Source of the DNA: Lachnospiraceae bacterium UBA7480
Lineage (GTDB): Bacteria > Bacillota > Clostridia > Lachnospirales > Lachnospiraceae
Direction: 5' to 3'
Length of the DNA: 9,897 bases
Assembly (NCBI GenBank): GCA_002479655.1
Contig: DLOQ01000100.1
Span: forward strand, 1 to 9,897
In this document: positions 1-5,221 of the stretch, piece by piece
How the letters are laid out: every line of letters starts with the position of its first letter
Numbering within the stretch: position 1 is the first letter of the stretch
The notes under the pieces: model-generated
The model's database searches: none
What the model saw: the letters and a program-made list of their open reading frames with translations, nothing else
Told to the model about the DNA's origin: nothing
Position numbers and translations under genes: made by a program

Positions 1-137
1 ATCCCTCTCTGGACAAGAGCCCCGCTCATGGCGATCACTGCGCAGTCTGCTCCGCTTCTCCGCTTGGCTTCCTGTATTTGATAGGCATGCCCGGAATGAA
101 AGGGGTTGTATTCTGCGATAATTCAAACGCTTTTCAT
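1..137 (-). pseudogene. tmcAL: tmcAL-like tRNA(Met) cytidine acetate ligase, 5' end with in-frame stop at codon 5
   Basis: Read leftward from ATG at 137-135, the frame gives MKSV, then TGA (125-123), then IIAEYNPFHSGHAYQIQEAK, continuing open to the window edge. This is the conserved N terminus of the TmcAL (YlbM) family, which has a glycine (GIIAEYNPFH...) where the TGA stands; GGA to TGA is one substitution. The HxGH nucleotidyl-transferase motif (HSGH) follows the stop. TmcAL activates acetate with ATP to acetylate the wobble cytidine of elongator tRNA-Met. An AAGGAG site (148-143) lies 5 nt upstream of the ATG, so the start is clear and the TGA lies within the translated region. No ATG, GTG or TTG between the stop and HSGH could rescue it; the codon after the stop is ATT. 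It could be a recent pseudogene, a sequencing error or a strain variant. TGA is used as a normal stop elsewhere in the window (after the GH18 gene), so recoding is unlikely. The rest of the gene lies outside the window. Confidence 0.8.
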
Positions 138-174
138 CGTATCTCCTTGTGAAACAAGTATATTTTAATACTAT

Positions 175-203
175 ATTATATTAATCTTACCTGTATTTTT
201 CCA
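175..203 (-). promoter_or_regulatory. Promoter of the leftward tmcAL-like gene
   Basis: On the minus strand a perfect -10 TATAAT (180-175) is preceded, at exactly 17 bp, by TGGAAA (203-198; 4 of 6 to TTGACA). The expected transcript start near 168 gives a leader of about 30 nt that contains the AAGGAG site. It points away from ackA. Confidence 0.5.
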
Positions 204-355
204 TGTTTGAAGAAATCCGCGTGCGGTCGTTTCAGATTTAAGCCCATAGCCGATCGGGTATATAACTGAACAGCTGCAGATATGCCTGAATTTGAGCCGG
301 CCGGATATTCATCAAAAGACTTGCGAATTTATTTGTCCCGCCTTCTCAAAAGAAT

Positions 356-364
356 TGGTATGAT
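356..364 (+). promoter_or_regulatory. Candidate extended -10 promoter of ackA
   Basis: TGGTATGAT reads as an extended -10 (TGn plus TATGAT, 5 of 6 to TATAAT). No good -35 stands 16-18 bp upstream; the closest, TTGTCC at 333-338, is 20 bp away. Transcription would start near 371, leaving a short leader with the GGAGGA site of ackA. This is the best promoter candidate I see in the divergent spacer for the rightward operon. Confidence 0.35.
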
Positions 365-394
365 TGAGTTTAGAGAACGTAATTGGAGGACGAA

Positions 395-1591
395 ATGAAA
401 GTTTTAGTCATAAATGCCGGAAGCTCTTCCCTGAAGTATCAGCTTCTGGATATGGACACGGAAAAAGTTCTTGCAAAGGGGCTGGCTGAAAGAATCGGCA
501 TTGACGGATCAAACGTCAGCTATCAGCCGGCTGAAGGAGAAAAGATTGTCGTCGAAGAACCGCTCAAGGATCATAAGGACGCGCTTGACATCATCATTGA
601 AAAACTCACCGACCCTAAAGTGGGCGTAATTGAAAATATCGAAGAAATCGATGCGGTCGGCCATCGGACCGTCCACGGCGGAGAAGAATTTGCTCACTCT
701 GTCCTCATCGATGATGCCGTCATCAAGACTCTGGAAGAAGTCTCCGAACTTGCACCGCTCCATAATCCGGCCAACCTGACAGGGATCCGCGCCATGGAAG
801 AAATCCTGCCGGATGTTCCGCAGGTTGCTGTTTTTGACACGGCCTTCCATCAGACCATGCCGGAGGAATCTTACTTATATGCGATTCCCTATGAATATTA
901 TGAAAAATATAAGGTGCGGCGATACGGATTCCATGGAACCAGTCACGATTTTGTATCGAAGCACGCGGCGGAGCTGGTCGGCAAGGACAGAAAAGACTTA
1001 AAGATTATCGTCTGCCATCTGGGTAATGGCGCGAGCATCTCCGCAGTACGGAACGGGGAATGTGTCGATACCAGCATGGGTATGACACCGTTAGAGGGAT
1101 TGATCATGGGAACGCGTTCCGGTGACATAGATCCGGCAATCATCGAATATATCTGTAATAAGGAAGGCTTGACCGTGGAAGAGGTCAATGCGGTCTTAAA
1201 TAAAAAATCCGGCGTGCTTGGTCTTTCCAATCATCTTTCCAGTGATTTCAGAGATCTGGATGAGGCAGCGCAGGGCGGCAATGAATATGCGAAGCTGGCG
1301 CTGGATACCTATTGCTACCGTGTCGCAAAATATATCGGCGCTTATGCGATGGCAATGCAGGGAGTGGATATCATTGCATTTACGGCAGGCTGCGGGGAAA
1401 ATAACTACGCGGTACGGGCAGGCGTATGTGAATATCTGAAATATCTTGGCGTAGTGGTCAATGATGAGAAGCTGCACATCCGCGGAGAAGATCTGATTGT
1501 TTCCGAGCCGGAGAGCAGCGTGACGGTGATGATCGTTCCGACCAATGAAGAACTGTCGATTGCAAGACAGACGATGGAAGTGATAAAATAA
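395..1591 (+). CDS. ackA: Acetate kinase
   Basis: Cytosolic enzyme interconverting acetate + ATP and acetyl phosphate + ADP; in fermenting anaerobes it makes ATP in the last step of acetate production. The 398-residue length is typical. Both family signatures are present: VLVINAGSSSLKYQ (residues 4-17) and GFHGTSH (178-184). Residues known from the Methanosarcina enzyme fall at matching positions: N7, S10, R91, H123, D148 (FDTAFH), H180, R241 (GTRSGDIDP), and a glutamate at 385 (TNEE) near the C terminus. GHRTVHGGEEF and AFTAGCGEN are also standard. The ATG at 395 is preferred to the in-frame TTG at 383 because GGAGGA (385-390) sits just upstream of it and because the protein then begins at the usual family position. 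A phosphotransacetylase gene (pta), the usual partner, is not beside it; upstream is the divergent tmcAL-like gene. The next gene follows after 18 bp, suggesting co-transcription. Confidence 0.97.
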   Translation: MKVLVINAGSSSLKYQLLDMDTEKVLAKGLAERIGIDGSNVSYQPAEGEKIVVEEPLKDHKDALDIIIEKLTDPKVGVIENIEEIDAVGHRTVHGGEEFAHSVLIDDAVIKTLEEVSELAPLHNPANLTGIRAMEEILPDVPQVAVFDTAFHQTMPEESYLYAIPYEYYEKYKVRRYGFHGTSHDFVSKHAAELVGKDRKDLKIIVCHLGNGASISAVRNGECVDTSMGMTPLEGLIMGTRSGDIDPAIIEYICNKEGLTVEEVNAVLNKKSGVLGLSNHLSSDFRDLDEAAQGGNEYAKLALDTYCYRVAKYIGAYAMAMQGVDIIAFTAGCGENNYAVRAGVCEYLKYLGVVVNDEKLHIRGEDLIVSEPESSVTVMIVPTNEELSIARQTMEVIK

Positions 1592-1609
1592 AAACAAAGG
1601 AGAGTGGGT

Positions 1610-2743
1610 ATGGACACAAACGGTCTTAATAATGGAAGCATGGATCCGATGGCAGGAGAGGCGCCGATTCCGGAGCAGGCGGTTACCCGTGAGGAGACGG
1701 ATAAGAAATGTCCCTGTTGCGGCGGTATTATGCAGTTTGCGCCGGCTGAGGGGATGCTTTACTGTCCTTATTGCGAGCATAAAGAAGAAATCAAGGTGAA
1801 TGACGAGCAATTTGTGGCAGAGGAGCTGGATTTTTATGCTGCGGAGGAAGAAGCTTCCTGTGACTGGGGTGTTGCGACAAAGAGCGTTATCTGTAAGTCC
1901 TGTGGCGCGGAAACGATCTATGATGTCAACGATATGTCCAGTGAATGTCCATATTGCGGCTCCAATCAGGTCATGGAAGATCCGAACAGCAAGAAGGTCA
2001 TGGCGCCGGGAGGCGTTGTGCCGTTTAAGCTTGACGCTGCACAAGCTTCCAAACGTTTTAAGGACTGGATTGGCAGAAAGTTCTTCTGCCCGAAGCTGGC
2101 AAAGGAAAGCGCAAAGCCGGATGCATTTACGGGGATCTATATTCCGTACTGGACCTTTGATTCCCAGACGGAGAGCGATTTTTTTGGCGAATATGGTACA
2201 GAGCACCATTACCGTGACAGTAAGGGAAATACACATACGAAGATCAACTGGCATCCTACCAATGGTCATCATTCCAGATTTATTGATGATATGCTGGTAT
2301 GCGCTTCTTCCAAGCAGAGCGGACCGATCATCAGCGGTCTGGAGCCCTATGATACCAAACTGACGGTAGAGTATAAACCGGAATATATGGCGGGCTTTAA
2401 AGCGGAACGTTATACGATCAAGATGAAGGCTGCATGGGAGACGGGAAAGCAGAAGATCGACGCGCTCCTGAAGGGTGAGATCAAAGAAAAGATCCGTTCA
2501 CGTTATCATACGTCTCATGCAAGAGTTAACAGGCTGATCACCTCACATAATAATATTACATATAAATACCTGCTGCTTCCGGTATGGATCTCCGCTTTTA
2601 AGTATCAGGATAAGGTCTATCAGTTTATGGTCAATGGACAGACCGGTAAGGTCAGCGGAAAGACACCGATCTCCTGGATCAAGGTTGGATTGGTGGCGCT
2701 TGGCGTGATTGCCGTACTGGTTCTGATCTATATGAATTCTTAA
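1610..2743 (+). CDS. TFIIB-type zinc-ribbon, tail-anchored membrane protein (YdjG-like)
   Basis: A 377-residue protein of unproven function. An N-terminal double zinc ribbon is visible: CPCC (34-37) with CPYC (52-55), then CKSC (95-98) with CPYC (113-116), the arrangement annotated as TFIIB-type or RNA polymerase-like zinc ribbon. A central region of about 200 residues follows, with the motif FTGIYIPYWTFDSQTESDF and many aromatic residues. The end is one hydrophobic helix (about 354-374) with a very short tail, so the bulk should face the cytoplasm. The architecture resembles Bacillus YdjG, described as a membrane anchor for an SPFH/virion-core-like protein and PspA; no such partner gene is in this window, so the assignment is by architecture only. 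ATG 1610 has AAAGGAG (1596-1602) 7 nt upstream; the in-frame GTG at 1604 is too close to that site. It lies 18 bp after ackA and is probably in the same transcript. It is not a helicase or primosomal protein, a name sometimes given to such zinc-ribbon proteins. Confidence 0.8.
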   Translation: MDTNGLNNGSMDPMAGEAPIPEQAVTREETDKKCPCCGGIMQFAPAEGMLYCPYCEHKEEIKVNDEQFVAEELDFYAAEEEASCDWGVATKSVICKSCGAETIYDVNDMSSECPYCGSNQVMEDPNSKKVMAPGGVVPFKLDAAQASKRFKDWIGRKFFCPKLAKESAKPDAFTGIYIPYWTFDSQTESDFFGEYGTEHHYRDSKGNTHTKINWHPTNGHHSRFIDDMLVCASSKQSGPIISGLEPYDTKLTVEYKPEYMAGFKAERYTIKMKAAWETGKQKIDALLKGEIKEKIRSRYHTSHARVNRLITSHNNITYKYLLLPVWISAFKYQDKVYQFMVNGQTGKVSGKTPISWIKVGLVALGVIAVLVLIYMNS

Positions 2744-2765
2744 AGAGTTGCCGGTTTGCTCAGCA

Positions 2766-2781
2766 CTTCCTTGGCAGGAAG
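2766..2781 (+). other. Small hairpin upstream of the DUF218 gene
   Basis: CTTCCT (2766-2771), loop TGGC, AGGAAG (2776-2781): a perfect 6-bp stem. The right arm is the only Shine-Dalgarno-like purine run before ATG 2800 but lies 18 nt away from it, and the hairpin would hide it. There is no T-run, so it is not a terminator. The role is unknown. Confidence 0.3.
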
Positions 2782-2799
2782 ATAAAAACAACTGAAAAT

Positions 2800-3627
2800 A
2801 TGAAATTAAAAAACAAGAGGAATCAAACAAATAAAGAAAAAAAGTTCAATAACACAAAAGCCGCAATGATATGCTTGCGGCTTTTTCTCGTGGGTATCGG
2901 CGGGCTGGGGATCTTATGGCTGATGGTGCCGGTGATCGTAGGAAGGATCGTGAATATCGGAACCGTAACCGGTCTTCTGATTTGTGGGTTGATCGCCGGA
3001 TATGGCATATTTATGGGATGGTGTAACCGCATACTGTCAAAGCTATGGAAGAAAAAGGCGGGAAAGATCGTATTAAGCATACTGATGGGGATCGCCTGTA
3101 TCATTTTGGGGCTGGTGATCATCCTGACGACGAATATCATCATTGCCGCCAACCGTAAACCGGCAGAGGAGGCAACTGTCATTGTATTGGGATGCAGGGT
3201 TTATGGAGAATATGCCAGCCTGTCATTATTAGAACGACTTCAGGCAGCAGAGGAATATCTCAAAGCACACCCGGATACAGTCTGTATCTTATCCGGAGGT
3301 CAGGGACCGGGAGAAGATATCAGCGAGGCGGAATGTATGTACCGCTATCTGACAGAACAGGGGATAGCCTCCGGGCGGCTGTATCTTGAAGACAGGTCTA
3401 CCTCCACAAGGGAAAATATGGCATTTAGCAAAGAGATTATTGAAGAAGAGGGATTTAGTACAAAGGTTGCGATTGTGACCAATGAATACCATGAATACCG
3501 CGCGTCCATCATTGCCGGAGAGCTGGACTTAGAACCCGCGTCCGTTCCGGCGTCTACAGCGTTATGGCTGTTCCCGGCATATTATGTGCGTGAACTATAT
3601 GGGATCCTATATGAATGGGTATTTTAA
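2800..3627 (+). CDS. YdcF/ElyC/SanA-family (DUF218) membrane protein
   Basis: A 275-residue protein with a Lys/Asn-rich start, three predicted membrane helices (about 23-44, 52-72 and 88-113) and a C-terminal DUF218 domain (about 125-265). Family motifs are clear: VIVLGCRV near the domain start, ILSGGQGPGEDISEAECM, the DRSTSTRENMAFS segment, and VTNEYHEYRA. DUF218 proteins have been linked to envelope or cell-wall carbon metabolism (SanA and ElyC in enterobacteria), but the reaction is not established and I assign none. The start is uncertain. ATG 2800 has no well-placed ribosome binding site, and an intrinsic terminator-like hairpin overlaps codons 19-29. The next in-frame ATG (2866) lies inside that hairpin, and an in-frame GTG (2890) follows it. 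The residues before the first helix are low in complexity and encoded by AT-rich DNA, so they may not be translated. The gap from the previous gene is 56 bp. The stop codon lies inside an inverted repeat shared with convergent mecA. Confidence 0.85.
   Translation: MKLKNKRNQTNKEKKFNNTKAAMICLRLFLVGIGGLGILWLMVPVIVGRIVNIGTVTGLLICGLIAGYGIFMGWCNRILSKLWKKKAGKIVLSILMGIACIILGLVIILTTNIIIAANRKPAEEATVIVLGCRVYGEYASLSLLERLQAAEEYLKAHPDTVCILSGGQGPGEDISEAECMYRYLTEQGIASGRLYLEDRSTSTRENMAFSKEIIEEEGFSTKVAIVTNEYHEYRASIIAGELDLEPASVPASTALWLFPAYYVRELYGILYEWVF
2856..2886 (+). terminator. Intrinsic terminator-like hairpin inside the 5' coding region of the DUF218 gene
   Basis: AAAAGCCGCAA (2856-2866), an 8-nt loop, then TTGCGGCTTTT (2875-2885) and a further T: an 11-bp perfect stem with a GC-rich core flanked by an A-run and a five-T run, the textbook form of a Rho-independent terminator. 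The A-run also makes it work on the minus strand. It lies 113 bp after the zinc-ribbon gene's stop, where an ackA operon terminator would be expected, yet overlaps codons 19-29 of the open frame starting at 2800. Either the DUF218 gene really starts later, or the hairpin attenuates that gene. Confidence 0.6.
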
Positions 3628-3657
3628 CCGGTCATATGATCGATCAAAATACCCATT
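3614..3657. terminator. 12-bp inverted repeat between convergent genes (possible bidirectional terminator)
   Basis: AATGGGTATTTT (3614-3625) and AAAATACCCATT (3646-3657) are perfect reverse complements around a 20-nt loop. The loop contains a second imperfect palindrome (GGTCATATGATC), so the stem can extend. The left arm includes the last codons and the stop of the DUF218 gene; the right arm lies 32 bp past the mecA stop. Its position between two converging 3' ends suggests a shared transcript end. It is AT-rich and lacks a clean T-run after the stem on either strand, so it is not a classic terminator. Confidence 0.45.
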
Positions 3658-3688
3658 AAAAGACTTATGCAATAAATATTATATAACT

Positions 3689-4471
3689 CTATACTTCGAT
3701 CTTTGCCAGAGACTGCAGCGCTTCATAGGCAATGATGATAGAGTAATGTTCTTCCATATATGCCTCTACCGCAGCCGTACCCTGCTCCGGGGTGCCGTAT
3801 TCCATCAAAATATTGCAGATTCTTACAAAATCCTTTGTATTGTAATATTCCCGAAGAAGAAGGAGATAATATTTGCCGTTATTAGGATTCTTATATAAAA
3901 TACTGTCGCCTTCCTGATAACCCTTTAAAATAATAGCAGCGTTAATTGCAGCATTCAGATTTTGGAAAGAGAACAGGCGGTTAGGATATCCCGCAGGCTC
4001 AGACGTCTTAGTCTCTGCCGGAGCGTTGGCGGACATCTGCTGGGTATTTTTCTTACGGCTGCTTAATTTCCTAAACAAATCAAAGGTTTCTTCCGGCGTG
4101 TCCGGAAGGTTGTCTAAAATGTCCGAAATCGTGCTGGCAAAGGAAGCGGAATCCTCATATTCGGAATCACCGTCATCAATGACGGATGGCGCAAATTTAG
4201 AAAAGCGGGTATCCAGCTCCTCAGGATCCTCTACCTTTGTAATGATAAATACGATACAGCCGGTATTCATGGGGATCGCCTCGATCATCAGGGGAATGTC
4301 CTCCGCCTCAAAACCATATTCAAAATGCGCCTGCTGCATCATATCCTTAAACAGCATCTTTGCTTTTTCGCTGCCGTAGGCGATCTCGCTGATCTTAAGC
4401 TGGCGTTCGTCAAGATCTTCTCTGGTCAGCGTGCAGCGGATCTGATTGTCATTAACTTTTTCTATTTTCAT
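3689..4471 (-). CDS. mecA: MecA-family ClpC adaptor protein
   Basis: A 260-residue protein with the MecA/YpbH layout. The N-terminal domain starts MKIEKVNDNQIRCTLTREDL and contains FKDMMQQAHFEYGF (about 41-54). A central acidic, serine-rich linker (about 97-150, with DDGDSEYEDSASF) follows. The C-terminal domain (about 165-260) contains a run of aromatic residues (YYLLLLREYYN) and EYGTPEQG. In Bacillus, MecA captures substrates such as ComK with its N-terminal domain and delivers them to ClpC through its C-terminal domain; clostridial targets are largely unknown. The start ATG at 4471 has AAAGG about 10 nt upstream, slightly long but the best available. It is a single-gene leftward unit with its own promoter, convergent with the DUF218 gene and divergent from the structured region. 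I am confident of the family; the cellular role is by analogy. Confidence 0.88.
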   Translation of the reverse strand: MKIEKVNDNQIRCTLTREDLDERQLKISEIAYGSEKAKMLFKDMMQQAHFEYGFEAEDIPLMIEAIPMNTGCIVFIITKVEDPEELDTRFSKFAPSVIDDGDSEYEDSASFASTISDILDNLPDTPEETFDLFRKLSSRKKNTQQMSANAPAETKTSEPAGYPNRLFSFQNLNAAINAAIILKGYQEGDSILYKNPNNGKYYLLLLREYYNTKDFVRICNILMEYGTPEQGTAAVEAYMEEHYSIIIAYEALQSLAKIEV

Positions 4472-4541
4472 ATAACACGAACCTTTCTTTCACCGCATTC
4501 ATATCATAAAAATATCATTTTTCGATTTTAATTGCACCTTT

Positions 4542-4570
4542 AGTATAAATACATAGGCTTGTTTCGTCAA
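4542..4570 (-). promoter_or_regulatory. Sigma-A-type promoter of mecA
   Basis: On the minus strand TTGACG (4570-4565; 5 of 6 to consensus) and TATACT (4547-4542; 5 of 6) are separated by exactly 17 bp. Transcription should start near 4535, giving a leader of about 64 nt to mecA. A 70-bp AT-rich stretch upstream (4571-4641) may act as an UP-type element and separates this promoter from the rightward one at 4642. Confidence 0.65.
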
Positions 4571-4641
4571 TAGTACATATTACCATATTCATAAAACTTT
4601 CAAAGTTTTTTGAAAAAATTAACTTATTTTCAAAAATTTGC

Positions 4642-4670
4642 TTGCAATTTATCATATTAGTCATTATAAT
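4642..4670 (+). promoter_or_regulatory. Sigma-A-type promoter driving a rightward non-coding transcript
   Basis: TTGCAA (4642-4647; 4 of 6) and a perfect TATAAT (4665-4670) are separated by exactly 17 bp. The expected start near 4677 falls immediately before the 5' strand of a long-range stem (4680-4689). No gene with a usable start and ribosome binding site follows for over 500 bp, so the product is probably an RNA or a very long leader of the GH18 gene. It faces away from the mecA promoter. Confidence 0.6.
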
Positions 4671-4676
4671 GTGAAT

Positions 4677-4903
4677 TCATAAGATGTGCATACGGAGAAT
4701 CCGTACCGGATTGGAGGCATGCATAATCTTATTTGTATCTATATGAAATCTTTCGGAGAATGTTCCGAATCTTCTTACCTGATTTTTGATTTACGGTAAG
4801 TTAGTACAGGCTTTTAATGCCTGGTCGGGTTTATATCCCAATTTTGTCTGGAGCGAATTTAATACAAAACTTTTTATTGGTACTATCCGGCACATCTTAA
4901 GAT
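4677..4903 (+). ncRNA. Candidate structured RNA (unrecognised family)
   Basis: The segment starts where the 4642-4670 promoter predicts transcription. TAAGATGTGC (4680-4689) pairs perfectly with GCACATCTTA (4890-4899). It continues, after a 3-nt bulge, as CGGA (4693-4696) with TCCG (4886-4889), and as GTACC (4703-4707) with GGTAC (4879-4883), closing a domain of about 220 nt. Inside are local hairpins TTCGGA/TCCGAA (4752-4769), CTTACC/GGTAAG (4774-4800) and CAGGC/GCCTG (4807-4823). The 5' strand can alternatively pair locally: ATAAGAT (4679-4685) with ATCTTAT (4726-4732) and TGCAT (4687-4691) with ATGCA (4719-4723), enclosing ACGGA-GAA-TCCGT (4692-4704). I see no 6S RNA, tmRNA, RNase P, SRP, T-box, c-di-GMP or ydaO signature. 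The 3' end is uncertain: no strong terminator follows. The fold was drawn by hand and no homologue was tested. Confidence 0.45.
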
Positions 4904-4911
4904 CACGGGTA

Positions 4912-5032
4912 CGTCTGTTATTGTAAAATTATTTGTATGATTTAAGGCAGACGCATGGATATTTCACAGATCTACCTCTGCTTGGCAGGATGATTTCAAA
5001 ATCTTACTTTAAATCATATACAATTTTGACAA
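4912..5032 (+). other. Second structured stretch with competing inverted repeats
   Basis: CGTCTG (4912-4917) can pair with CAGACG (4948-4953). The sequence between them, however, forms a long imperfect stem with a downstream segment: TGATTTAA (4938-4945) with TTAAATCA (5009-5016), TTGTA (4933-4937) with TACAA (5019-5023), AAAA (4925-4928) with TTTT (5024-5027), and TTGT (4921-4924) with ACAA (5029-5032). GCAGA (4947-4951) can also pair with TCTGC (4977-4981), and CTGC-TTG-GCAG (4978-4988) is a small hairpin. These pairings cannot all coexist. The stretch may be the 3' part of the transcript starting near 4677, or part of a long leader of the GH18 gene. I find no coding region here. Confidence 0.35.
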
Positions 5033-5114
5033 TCCTATTCACATTAAATTATTGATACAAGGAGACCTTTTCAGATCAAAAATAACAAAAATTGCCTTAA
5101 AATGTCAAAATTGT
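5020..5114. promoter_or_regulatory. Separated 12-bp inverted repeat upstream of the GH18 promoter, Spo0A-box-like
   Basis: ACAATTTTGACA (5020-5031) and TGTCAAAATTGT (5103-5114) are perfect reverse complements with 71 bp between them; the right copy ends 2 bp before the -35 of the GH18 promoter. Each contains TGTCAAA, which fits the Spo0A box core TGNCRAA. The left copy, read on the minus strand, gives TTGTCAAA, close to the full TTTGTCRAA. The context (cell-wall hydrolase genes of sporulation type) fits Spo0A control, but this is inference. Between the copies (5033-5102) the sequence is AT-rich with no gene. Confidence 0.3.
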
Positions 5115-5116
5115 TA

Positions 5117-5145
5117 ATGACGGAAATAACGTGGTCTGATATAAT
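5117..5145 (+). promoter_or_regulatory. Extended -10 promoter of the GH18 gene
   Basis: TGATATAAT (5137-5145) is a perfect extended -10. ATGACG (5117-5122; 4 of 6 to TTGACA) lies exactly 17 bp before the TATAAT. Transcription should start near 5152, about 50 nt before ATG 5202. This promoter means the GH18 gene need not depend on the upstream promoter at 4642. Confidence 0.6.
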
Positions 5146-5191
5146 AAGAACGATTGCTGTAGGAAGCGGTCATAACTGTAAAAGGAAAGGC

Positions 5192-5221
5192 ATGTGGATC
5201 TATGAAAAAATTGAGGAATAA
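5192..5221 (+). CDS. Possible 9-codon leader ORF overlapping the GH18 start
   Basis: ATG 5192 opens MWIYEKIEE and stops at TAA 5219-5221, crossing the GH18 start (5202) in another frame. AAAGG (5181-5185) is 6 nt upstream, better spaced for this ATG than any site is for ATG 5202, whose nearest site (5186-5190) is 11 nt away. It could couple or throttle GH18 translation, or be chance. Confidence 0.2.
   Translation: MWIYEKIEE

Noticed and set aside
123..125. TGA read as glycine (alternative genetic code)
   Set aside because: It would fit the missing family glycine, but TGA ends the GH18 gene normally and nothing else suggests recoding; one substitution explains it.
204..355. Short palindromes (CCGATCGG, CCGGCCGG, CAGCTG) in the ackA-tmcAL spacer as a riboswitch or operator
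   Set aside because: They are short, unrelated to each other, and form no extended structure or known motif.
509..850. Other overlapping frames on both strands across ackA, GH18, amidase, ywlC and rpiB
   Set aside because: All lie within well-identified genes and lack ribosome binding sites or family motifs.
1196..2272. A 1,077-nt open frame antisense to ackA and the zinc-ribbon gene
   Set aside because: It lies opposite two well-supported genes with clear family motifs, has an unnatural composition rich in Cys, His, Ile and Arg, and shows no recognisable domain. It is a shadow of the codon bias of the real genes.
2771..2799. Promoter TTGGCA-17-GAAAAT just before the DUF218 start
   Set aside because: The -35 is good, but the -10 lacks the critical first T and would start transcription inside the open frame.
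4719..4799. 26-codon ORF inside the RNA candidate (MHNLICIYMKS...)
   Set aside because: TTGGAGG ends only 1 nt before the ATG, too close for initiation, and the peptide has no recognisable feature. It might be a leader peptide, but support is weak.
5026..5055. TTGACA at 5026-5031 as a promoter -35
   Set aside because: No acceptable -10 lies at 16-18 bp (TTATTG/TATTGA are poor), and the hexamer is explained as part of the inverted repeat.
5059..5071. AAGG-AGA-CCTT plus T-run as terminator of the RNA
   Set aside because: A 4-bp stem with a 3-nt loop is too weak to support a terminator call; the 3' end is left open.
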